A stretch of 6,365 nucleotides of DNA, taken from contig CALXQF010000078.1 of NCBI GenBank assembly GCA_944390505.1, forward strand, positions 1 through 6,365, written 5' to 3'. Made by a program: the position numbers and the translations under genes. This document shows positions 1 through 5,443 of the stretch, piece by piece; the first letter of the stretch is position 1, and every line of letters starts with the position of its first letter. This DNA comes from an uncultured Clostridia bacterium. GTDB taxonomy: Bacteria > Bacillota > Clostridia > TANB77 > CAG-508. Below the pieces are notes generated by a model that saw only the letters and a list, made by a program, of their open reading frames with translations, searched no databases and had not been told where the DNA came from.

Positions 1-112
1 CATAGGTTGTAATAAACCTTTCTTCGTCTATATAACGGCGAATTGTTATCTCGGTTGTTCTTAAAATCTCTGCTACTTCTTTTACTGTATAGAATTTTTT
101 ATCTTCAAACAT
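1..112 (-). CDS. Partial helix-turn-helix (excisionase/MerR-like) DNA-binding protein, N-terminal 37 residues
   Basis: The minus strand opens with ATG at 112-110 and stays open to the window edge, giving 37 residues; the rest lies off the left end. After a short charged start, the stretch YTVKEVAEIL (about residues 8-17) followed by TIRRYIDEERF (about 23-33) is the usual pattern of the small excisionase-family or MerR-type winged HTH: 'tVkEvAeiL..s..TirryI..g.i'. Such proteins bind DNA either as recombination directionality factors beside an integrase or as small transcription regulators, and 37 residues cannot separate the two. The ribosome binding site is an AGGTAGG-like stretch at about 124-130, slightly far from the ATG. 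A hairpin-bearing leader lies upstream. The sequence shows the HTH motif; an excisionase role is inference and would be supported by an integrase gene further left. Confidence 0.7.
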   Translation of the reverse strand, partial: MFEDKKFYTVKEVAEILRTTEITIRRYIDEERFITTY

Positions 113-155
113 AATGCAATAAAACCTACCTTTCTATGGTTTGTTAAATTAAATA

Positions 156-193
156 TTGTGTGACTTTACGTCGCTCTTTTAGGTGTCACACAA
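156..193 (-). repeat. Inverted repeat / leader hairpin upstream of the HTH gene
   Basis: TTGTGTGAC (156-164) and GTCACACAA (185-193) are perfect 9-base inverted arms around a 20-base loop. The structure sits 44 bases upstream of the HTH start codon and just after the proposed transcription start. No T-tract follows on either strand, so it is not an intrinsic terminator. It could be a 5' stabilising hairpin or a dimeric operator, possibly for autoregulation by the HTH protein. The loop carries one of two copies of CGTCGCTCTTT (the other is at 357-367). Confidence 0.6.
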
Positions 194-200
194 ACCCAAC

Positions 201-229
201 ATTTTTCACAATTTAATATGACTTGACAA
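201..229 (-). promoter_or_regulatory. Possible sigma-A promoter of the HTH gene
   Basis: On the minus strand TTGTCA (229-224) is followed after 17 bases by AAAAAT (206-201). The -35 box matches the consensus at 5 of 6 positions and the -10 box at 4 of 6. Transcription would start near 194, so the 156-193 hairpin would form the extreme 5' end of the message. The weak -10 box keeps this tentative. Confidence 0.35.
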
Positions 230-548
230 TGATTTCTTATTAATCTAGTCTATGTCTTTTAATCTTTCTTTTCTTCTTTCTCATTTTTTGTGTTAGGTAC
301 TGTATTAGTGTTATTGTTATTGAGATTGGTAGAATGGGTGGCCGTTTAATCGAGTGCGTCGCTCTTTCCGATGTAATTGTAAAAATGTATGCCACGGTGT
401 AAACACGTGCTGTTAGTTAATATGTAAATTATATAAAAAATGCAATAATCTTCAAAAAATCAATGCAATTTATATAACTTAATCTATAATTATATATAAT
501 TAACATAGCAAAAAATGATTAAAAACGATTTTTTTCGCAAAAAAGTGC

Positions 549-574
549 AAAAAAATATATGGGAAATACCATAT
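549..574 (-). terminator. Weak Rho-independent terminator, minus strand
   Basis: Read on the minus strand, ATATGG (574-569), a 6-base loop and CCATAT (562-557) form a perfect 6-bp stem, followed by an A and seven T residues (555-549). The stem begins one base after a minus-strand stop codon (577-575), the position expected for the end of a gene. The stem is short and AT-rich, so termination may be inefficient. Confidence 0.5.
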
Positions 575-718
575 TTATGCAAGCATAAGGTTTACATCAT
601 AAGTAATGTCAATAGTTCCATGTTTTCGTCTTTCAATGAATTCTTTTTGTGTTCTTTTAAAATTAAAGTTGTTACCGTTTGCTACCAAGTATGTGAATAC
701 TTGGTGCTTTTGCCTTTA
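575..718 (-). pseudogene. Possible C-terminal remnant of an unidentified gene, about 46 codons
   Basis: A minus-strand frame, one register away from that of spoIVA, is open from after a stop at 718-716 to a TAA at 577-575. About 40 of its 46 residues lie left of the spoIVA junction (684-705). Its composition is protein-like, with K, R, E and aromatic residues in a tail containing FKRTQKEFIERRKHGTIDIT, and an intrinsic terminator starts one base after the stop. There is no ATG with a ribosome binding site at its front; the only candidates are internal. I read it as the tail of a gene whose front was lost at the junction. I do not recognise the family. It may also be a chance frame; a plus-strand frame (515-736) overlaps it but looks less protein-like. 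Confidence 0.3.
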
Positions 719-1899
719 ATTTTACACCAAATCTAGAGCCTTGTTTTACCATTTCCGGTTCTTCTAAAATTAGTTCATCAATAGAAGGAGTTACAATACC
801 ATAACCTTTGGCTTTTACTTCCTCTAAAGCATAAGCAATTTTATCATATTGTTTTTTTGTTTGAGCAAATTCAGTCATGGTACTAAATAATGCACCCTCA
901 TTATCAATTTCTACCCCAGAAATTTCAGTTAAAACCTGATAAAATAATTGGTCAATTAATTGAATAGAAACATGAACACTACCTTCACCAAGCCTTATTT
1001 CGTTTAATGTGGTTTTCGTAATTACTTTTGTATTTTGCAATTGATTAATACCATTATCAATTTGTTTTAAAATACGGATATCAGTAAATGCAGTTTGAAT
1101 CTCTGTATACAACTCTGTTTTAAGCCAGTGATCATCAGAAAGTCCATCCACCCATCTAGGAAAATCAATATGAATAGTTTCAATTGGAAATTCATACAAT
1201 ATTTTGCTGAAAATTTGGTCAATATCTTCTAAATCCAAACGAGAACAGTCAGTAGGAAGTACTGCAACACCATATTTATCCTCTAATTTTTGGGCTAAAC
1301 TTTTTGTATAATCAGAAAATGGATCATCACTATTTAAAACAATGACAAATGGTTTATTTAGTTCCTTTAGTTCTTTTACAACTCTTTCTTCTGCAGAAAT
1401 ATAATCCTCTCTTGGAATATCAGTAATACTGCCATCTGTTGTTACTAAAATTCCAATCGTAGAATGTTCTGCAATTACCTTACGAGTACCAATTTCAGCA
1501 GCTTCTTCAAAAGGTATTTCTTCTTCATACCAAGGAGTTTTTACCATACGAGGCATATCATCTTCTAAATAACCAATTGCATTATTCACTAAATAACCAA
1601 CACAGTCTACCAATCTTGTTTTAAATTTTAGGTTATCACCAATTGTAATTTCAATTGCTTCATTAGGAACAAATTTTGGCTCTGTAGTCATAATTGTTCT
1701 TCCACCTGCACTTTGTGGAAGTTCATCTCTTGCTCTTTCTTTTTTGTACTCATTATCAATATTTGGAATCACAAGTAAATCCATAAAGTTTTTAATAAAA
1801 GTAGATTTACCGAGTACGAACTGGACCAACAACACCTACATAAATATCACCATCAGTGCGTTCTGCTATATCTTGATATAATTTTAAATTCTCTTCCAT
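672..1899 (-). pseudogene. spoIVA: Stage IV sporulation protein A (spore-coat basement-layer ATPase), frameshifted and C-terminally truncated
   Basis: SpoIVA is a mother-cell ATPase that polymerises on the forespore surface to form the base on which the coat assembles; its C-terminal region anchors it through SpoVM. Translation starts at ATG 1899-1897 behind AGAGGGGG (1918-1911). The first 29 residues, including DIAERTDGDIYVGVVG, match the family start. One extra base at 1812 then turns the Walker A motif (G-P-V-R-T-G-K-S-T) into R followed by a stop. Without that base the frame continues through TTEPKFVP (sensor threonines), LVDCVGY (Walker B), PWYEEEIPFEEAAEIGTRKVI and GSRFGVKLKAKAPSIH. There the similarity stops, and unrelated residues lead to a stop at 674-672. 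The restored protein is about 408 residues, against 492 in Bacillus subtilis. No other lesion is visible in the roughly 1.1 kb between. The frameshift could be a sequencing error; the missing C-terminus needs a separate cause. Confidence 0.9.
684..705. repeat. Perfect 22-base hairpin at the spoIVA junction
   Basis: ACCAAGTAT (684-692) and ATACTTGGT (697-705) are perfect inverted arms with a GTGA loop. The hairpin sits where the spoIVA protein similarity stops, just after the residues APSIH. No clean T-tract follows, so it is not an obvious terminator. Possible meanings are a recombination core site, a rearrangement breakpoint promoted by the palindrome, or a chimeric joint made during DNA amplification or assembly. 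Confidence 0.7.
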
Positions 1900-1945
1900 G
1901 AATTTATTAACCCCCTCTAAGAAATGTTTGTACTAAACTTTATTT

Positions 1946-1976
1946 AATGTATATTAGGGAATAACAAAGTTATGAC
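1946..1976 (-). promoter_or_regulatory. Sigma-E-like promoter of spoIVA
   Basis: On the minus strand GTCATAAC (1976-1969) is followed after 15 bases by TATACATT (1953-1946). This resembles the mother-cell sigma-E pattern (-35 with a central ATA, -10 like CATACA-T), the factor known to drive spoIVA in Bacillus. Transcription would begin about 40 bases before the start codon. The match was made by eye, with one mismatch in the core of the -10 box. Confidence 0.45.
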
Positions 1977-2103
1977 AAAAATTTTGAAAAAATTTCAAAT
2001 CTCCATTTTGTATAAAATTTTATCAAATGAAAATCAAAATACAATTCTGCAAAATGATAGAAAATCTTAAAAGGACAGAAATCACAGAAAGTAAAAATTA
2101 TAA

Positions 2104-2132
2104 TTTACAAAAGCAAAAAACTAATATATAAT
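2104..2132 (+). promoter_or_regulatory. Sigma-A promoter of folD
   Basis: TTTACA (2104-2109), a 17-base spacer and a perfect TATAAT (2127-2132) make a strong vegetative promoter. Transcription would start near 2139, leaving a leader of about 130 bases before the folD start codon, longer than is usual for an unregulated gene. Confidence 0.7.
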
Positions 2133-2271
2133 ACAAAAAAGCAAAATAGTAAAAACAGTAACTAAAAAATATTAATATATTTGAATTTTGTTAGGAAGAT
2201 GATGTTGAAAAACATCCAAAAGATTTAGTTATATAGATTTATGGTTTAATGGAAAGAAAGGAAGATAAAAA

Positions 2272-3114
2272 ATGGCAACAATTATAAATGGAAAAGAATT
2301 AGCAAAAAAAATAAGACAAGATCTAAAAGTAGAAGTAGAAGGATTAAAACAAAAAAGAATTACTCCAAAGTTAGCAGTTATTATGGTAGGAAATGATAGC
2401 GCATCAGCAGTATATGTAAGAAATAAAAGCAAAGCATGTAATGAGATTGGAATTGCATTTGAAGAATTTTTACTAGAAGAAAATACAACAAGAGAGCAAC
2501 TATTAGGATTAATTGAAGAGTTAAATCAAAGAGAAGATGTTCATGGAATTTTACTACAAAGCCCTATTCCAAAACATCTAGATATTAGGGAAGCATTTAA
2601 TGCAATTGATGATAAAAAAGATGTGGATGGATTTCATCCAATTAATGTAGGAAAATTGGCAATAGGAGAGGATTGCTTTATTTCTTGTACACCAGCAGGT
2701 GTTATGAAAATGTTAGAAGAATATAAGATTGAAATACAGGGGAAAAATGCAGTAGTTATTGGAAGAAGTAATATTGTAGGAAAGCCACTAGCTCAATGCT
2801 TATTAAACAAAAATGCAACTGTTACTATTTGCCATTCTAAAACAAAAAATATTACTGAAATAGCAAAACAAGCTGATATTTTAGTAGCAGCATTGGGAAA
2901 ACCAAAATTTGTAACAGCAGACATGGTAAAAGATGGGGCAGTTGTGATTGATGTAGGAATTAATAGAAATGAAAATGGCAAATTAGTAGGAGATGTAGAT
3001 TTTGAAAATGTAGAGCCAAAAGCATCCTATATTACACCTGTACCAGGAGGCGTAGGACCGATGACAATTGCAATGCTAATGATAAATGTAGTAAAGGCTG
3101 TAAAAAAGTATTGA
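2272..3114 (+). CDS. folD: Bifunctional methylenetetrahydrofolate dehydrogenase / methenyltetrahydrofolate cyclohydrolase
   Basis: FolD interconverts 5,10-methylene-, 5,10-methenyl- and 10-formyl-tetrahydrofolate in the cytoplasm using NADP, supplying one-carbon units for purines and for initiator Met-tRNA formylation. At 280 residues the protein has the family's normal length. Visible signatures are SAVYVRNKSKAC (residues 45-56, with the catalytic Tyr48 and Lys52 pair), GILLQSPIPKH (92-102, a variant of the usual QLPLP loop that keeps Gln96), DVDGFHP (117-123), the dinucleotide-binding GRSNIVGKP (164-172) and the closing PVPGGVGPMT (256-265). The start is set by AAAGGAAG at 2257-2264, seven bases before the ATG. 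It has its own sigma-A promoter and is followed 95 bases later by alaS. Nothing suggests inactivation. Confidence 0.97.
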   Translation: MATIINGKELAKKIRQDLKVEVEGLKQKRITPKLAVIMVGNDSASAVYVRNKSKACNEIGIAFEEFLLEENTTREQLLGLIEELNQREDVHGILLQSPIPKHLDIREAFNAIDDKKDVDGFHPINVGKLAIGEDCFISCTPAGVMKMLEEYKIEIQGKNAVVIGRSNIVGKPLAQCLLNKNATVTICHSKTKNITEIAKQADILVAALGKPKFVTADMVKDGAVVIDVGINRNENGKLVGDVDFENVEPKASYITPVPGGVGPMTIAMLMINVVKAVKKY

Positions 3115-3139
3115 TTTATCAGTATATCTAGTATATAAT
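3111..3139 (+). promoter_or_regulatory. Sigma-A promoter of alaS
   Basis: TTGATT (3111-3116, overlapping the folD stop codon), a 17-base spacer and a perfect TATAAT (3134-3139) form a good promoter. Transcription would start near 3146, leaving a leader of only about 64 bases. That is too short for a T-box riboswitch, the common control of synthetase genes in Firmicutes. Read-through from folD is also possible because no terminator separates the genes. Confidence 0.65.
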
Positions 3140-3209
3140 TTTAACCAAATGATATGAGAAAAGTTTTATTAGCAGAAAATTTTTATTTAGGAAGAGAGAA
3201 GGAACAATT

Positions 3210-4964
3210 ATGAAAGCAATCGAAATTAGAAATAAATATTTAAACTTTTTTAAGGCACATGGACATCATGTGATTCCAAGTGCACCATTAATCCCAGAAA
3301 ATGATCCATCGGTACTATTTACAACAGCTGGTATGCAACCATTAGTACCTTATTTATTAGGAGAAAAACACCCAGAAGGAACAAGACTAACGGATTACCA
3401 AAAATGTTTAAGAACAAACGATATAGACGAAGTAGGGGATAACCGTCACCTTACCTTTTTCGAGATGCTTGGTAACTGGTCGCTAGGAGATTATTTTAAA
3501 GAAGAAGCTATTAGTATGAGTTATGAATTTTTAACAAAAGAATTAGGAATTGACCCAAGCAAGTTGTCAGTAACTTGTTTTGCAGGAGATGAAGATGCAC
3601 CAAGAGATGATGTGGCAGCAAATGCATGGCAAAAAGCAGGAATTTCAAAAGAAAGAATCTATTTTTATGGGAAAGGAGATAACTGGTGGATTGCTGGAGA
3701 TGAAGGCCCATGTGGTCCAGATACAGAGATGTTTTTAGATACAGGAAAACCAGCATGTGGACCAGATTGTCAACCATCTTGCAATTGTGGTAAATATGTA
3801 GAAATTTGGAATAATGTTTTTATGGAATACTATAAAACAAAAGATGGTAATATTTCAAAGCTAAAACAACAAAATGTAGATACTGGTCTTGGATTAGAAA
3901 GAATGACAATGCTATTACAAGGCAAAGAAACTCCTTTTGACACAGAATTATTTGCACCAGTCATGGAAAAATTAAAACAATTAGCAAAAGTAGAACATAT
4001 TGAAAGCAGAAGAATTGTAGCAGAACATTTACGTGCAAGTATGATGGTAATTGCAGATGGGGGAAGACCAAGTAATATTGATAGAGGTTATGTACTAAGA
4101 AGATTAATTAGAAGAATGACAAGACATTTAAACAAATTACAAATTGATTTAAATGAACTAGAAGGACTAATTGATTTATATGTAGATACATTAAAAGGAA
4201 TGTATCAAGAGTTAGAAGAAAAAAGAAATATCATCAAAGAAGTAATAGTTGCAGAAAAAGATAAATTTGTTAAAACTTTATCACATGGAGAAAAAGAATT
4301 TGACAAAGTTGTTGCAAAAGCAAAGCTAGAGAATAAAAATGTAATTGATGGATATACTATTTTCAAATTATATGAAACTTATGGATTTCCACCAGAAATC
4401 ACATCAGACTTAGCAAAAGAACAAGGTTTTAAAATTGACTTATCTGAATTCGACAAATTGTTTAAAGAACATCAAGAAAAATCAAGACTAGGTAGTGAAC
4501 AAAAATTTAAAGGTGGATTAGCCGAACAAAATGAACAAACTACGAAATACCATACAGCAACTCACCTACTCCATAAAGCACTTCAAATTGTATTAGGAGA
4601 ACATGCAAAACAAAATGGTTCTAATATTACTACAGAAAGATTAAGATTTGATTTTACTCATCCAGAAAAAATGACACCAGAACAAATTAAACAAGTGGAA
4701 GATATTGTGAATGAGCAAATTAAACGTGATTTACCAGTGACTTGTGAAGAAATGACACTAGAAGAGGCAAAAGCATCTGGTGCAATGGGATTATTTGAAA
4801 ATAAATATGGTGATAAAGTAAAGGTATATACAATAGGAGATTTTAGCAAAGAAATTTGTGGAGGACCTCATGTGACACACACAGGAGAACTAGGACACTT
4901 TAAAATAAAAAAAGAAGAATCAAGCTCAGCAGGAGTAAGAAGAATTAAGGCAATTTTAGAGTAA
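3210..4964 (+). CDS. alaS: Alanine--tRNA ligase, short form lacking the beta-barrel and C-Ala domains
   Basis: AlaRS charges tRNA-Ala with alanine. The class II catalytic core is complete: motif 2 region QKCLRTNDIDEVGDNRH followed by TFFEMLGNWS (residues 64-91), a cysteine cluster C183, C187, C191, C193 that may bind zinc, and motif 3 DTGLGLERM (224-232). A helical tRNA-recognition region with GRPSNIDRGYVLRRLIRR follows. The editing core keeps all four metal ligands, HTATH (H448, H452) and CGGPH (C550, H554). The enzyme is 584 residues against about 875 usually. The beta-barrel of roughly 90 residues that normally precedes HTATH is absent, and the protein ends at GVRRIKAILE, without the linker and C-Ala (DHHA1) domain. 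There is no sign of a decayed 3' tail, so this looks like a natural compact form. AAGGA at 3199-3203, six bases before the ATG, fixes the start. Confidence 0.95.
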   Translation: MKAIEIRNKYLNFFKAHGHHVIPSAPLIPENDPSVLFTTAGMQPLVPYLLGEKHPEGTRLTDYQKCLRTNDIDEVGDNRHLTFFEMLGNWSLGDYFKEEAISMSYEFLTKELGIDPSKLSVTCFAGDEDAPRDDVAANAWQKAGISKERIYFYGKGDNWWIAGDEGPCGPDTEMFLDTGKPACGPDCQPSCNCGKYVEIWNNVFMEYYKTKDGNISKLKQQNVDTGLGLERMTMLLQGKETPFDTELFAPVMEKLKQLAKVEHIESRRIVAEHLRASMMVIADGGRPSNIDRGYVLRRLIRRMTRHLNKLQIDLNELEGLIDLYVDTLKGMYQELEEKRNIIKEVIVAEKDKFVKTLSHGEKEFDKVVAKAKLENKNVIDGYTIFKLYETYGFPPEITSDLAKEQGFKIDLSEFDKLFKEHQEKSRLGSEQKFKGGLAEQNEQTTKYHTATHLLHKALQIVLGEHAKQNGSNITTERLRFDFTHPEKMTPEQIKQVEDIVNEQIKRDLPVTCEEMTLEEAKASGAMGLFENKYGDKVKVYTIGDFSKEICGGPHVTHTGELGHFKIKKEESSSAGVRRIKAILE

Positions 4965-5023
4965 TGTGTCAGTTTGGGATGTACATCTGTAATGAAAAAA
5001 ATTGAAAATAGGGAGGTTATTAA

Positions 5024-5371
5024 ATGGAAGATTGCACATTTTGCAAAATAATAAAAGGAGAAATTCCTTCTGAAAAGGTATATGAAGATGAAGAAATCTT
5101 AGCCTTTAAAGATATTCATCCAGCAGCTCCAATACACATTTTAGTGATTCCTAAAAAACATATTGCTACCTTAATGGATGTTACACCAGAAGATAGTAAC
5201 ATAATGGCTAAAATATTAGAAAGCATACAAAAAATAGTGAAAAAATTGGGGATTGAAGAAAATGGATTCCGTTTAATTGCTAATTGTGGACCTGCTTCTG
5301 GACAAGAAGTGATGCACATTCACTTTCATTTATTAGCTGGTAGAAAAATGGGACCAAAAATTATTTCCTAA
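5024..5371 (+). CDS. hinT: HIT-family (Hint-like) purine nucleoside phosphoramidase
   Basis: Hint-type proteins are small cytoplasmic homodimers that hydrolyse AMP linked through N-P bonds, including aminoacyl-adenylates released by tRNA synthetases. The 115-residue protein has the full family layout: CTFC (Cys4, Cys7, a possible zinc site with His46), KVYEDEEILAFKDIHPAAPIH leading to the PKKH segment (43-46), NCGPASGQEVMH (87-98) and the histidine triad H98-I-H100-F-H102-L-L with the catalytic central histidine. The strong GGGAGG at 5011-5016, seven bases before the ATG, sets the start. It lies 59 bases after alaS with no promoter or terminator that I can see, so it is probably co-transcribed with alaS. 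The family assignment is firm; the natural substrate is inference. Confidence 0.95.
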   Translation: MEDCTFCKIIKGEIPSEKVYEDEEILAFKDIHPAAPIHILVIPKKHIATLMDVTPEDSNIMAKILESIQKIVKKLGIEENGFRLIANCGPASGQEVMHIHFHLLAGRKMGPKIIS

Positions 5372-5375
5372 TGTA

Positions 5376-5404
5376 TGGATTATCTTGCCGAAATATGTTA
5401 TAAT
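5376..5404 (+). promoter_or_regulatory. Extended -10 promoter of the sortase gene
   Basis: TGTTATAAT (5396-5404) is a perfect -10 box with the TG extension. The -35 candidate TGGATT (5376-5381) lies 17 bases upstream and matches only 3 of 6 positions, which an extended -10 can tolerate. Transcription would begin near 5411, about 33 bases before the sortase start codon. Confidence 0.6.
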
Positions 5405-5443
5405 AGTAATAGTGAGATAAAATGAAATTAGGAGGGAATACAA

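Larger units (their letters stand above)
113..548. other. 436-base stretch without a convincing gene, upstream of the HTH gene
   Basis: This stretch holds the HTH leader (promoter and hairpin listed separately), two copies of CGTCGCTCTTT (169-179 and 357-367), and a GC-richer island at 331-410 (37 of 80 bases are G or C). The part from 411 to 548 is very AT-rich, with ATGCAAT and GCAAAAAA short repeats. Several short frames are open on both strands across 240-402. The longest on the minus strand could start at GTG 395 and end at 240 (51 residues, very basic C-terminus); a plus-strand frame ends at 402. Because frames compete on both strands and none has a good ribosome binding site, I do not call any of them a gene. 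Confidence 0.6.
1900..2271. other. Divergent intergenic region between spoIVA and folD
   Basis: This 372-base AT-rich region holds the spoIVA ribosome binding site (1911-1918), the spoIVA and folD promoters listed separately, an inverted pair TTTGAAA/TTTCAAA near 1984-1999, and a leader of about 130 bases before folD. That leader contains a perfect 6-bp hairpin GATGTT/AACATC with a GAAA tetraloop (2201-2216). I recognise no riboswitch. The short plus-strand frame after 2192 (EDDVEKHPKDLVI, then a stop) has no start codon and is not called a gene. Confidence 0.6.

Noticed and set aside
223..251. Plus-strand promoter with a perfect TTGACA at 223-228
   Set aside because: The -10 position (TAGTCT) matches only 3 of 6 and no plus-strand gene follows.
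240..395. 51-codon minus-strand frame from GTG at 395
   Set aside because: There is no ribosome binding site, other frames on both strands are equally open here, and I know of no matching family.
684..705. Hairpin as an intrinsic terminator
   Set aside because: The plus side is followed by mixed bases rather than a clean T-run, and the minus side by AGCAAACGG.
515..736. Plus-strand frame of 73 codons
   Set aside because: It has no ribosome binding site, overlaps the spoIVA 3' region on the opposite strand, and its Cys/Phe/Ile-rich composition is typical of a shadow frame in AT-rich DNA.
672..1835. Taking the 387-codon frame from the ATG at 1835 as the true SpoIVA
   Set aside because: The first eight residues do not fit the family, there is no proper ribosome binding site there, and the real N-terminus is found in another frame with a strong site at 1911-1918.
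2192..2236. Short plus-strand frame reading EDDVEKHPKDLVI before folD
   Set aside because: It has no start codon, is preceded directly by a stop, and lies in the predicted folD leader; too short to call a gene remnant.
3146..3209. T-box riboswitch in front of alaS
   Set aside because: The leader is only about 64 bases, with no T-box motif or terminator hairpin.
4978..4987. GATGTACATC palindrome between alaS and the HIT gene
   Set aside because: It is a single 10-base palindrome with no loop, T-tract or second copy; easily chance.
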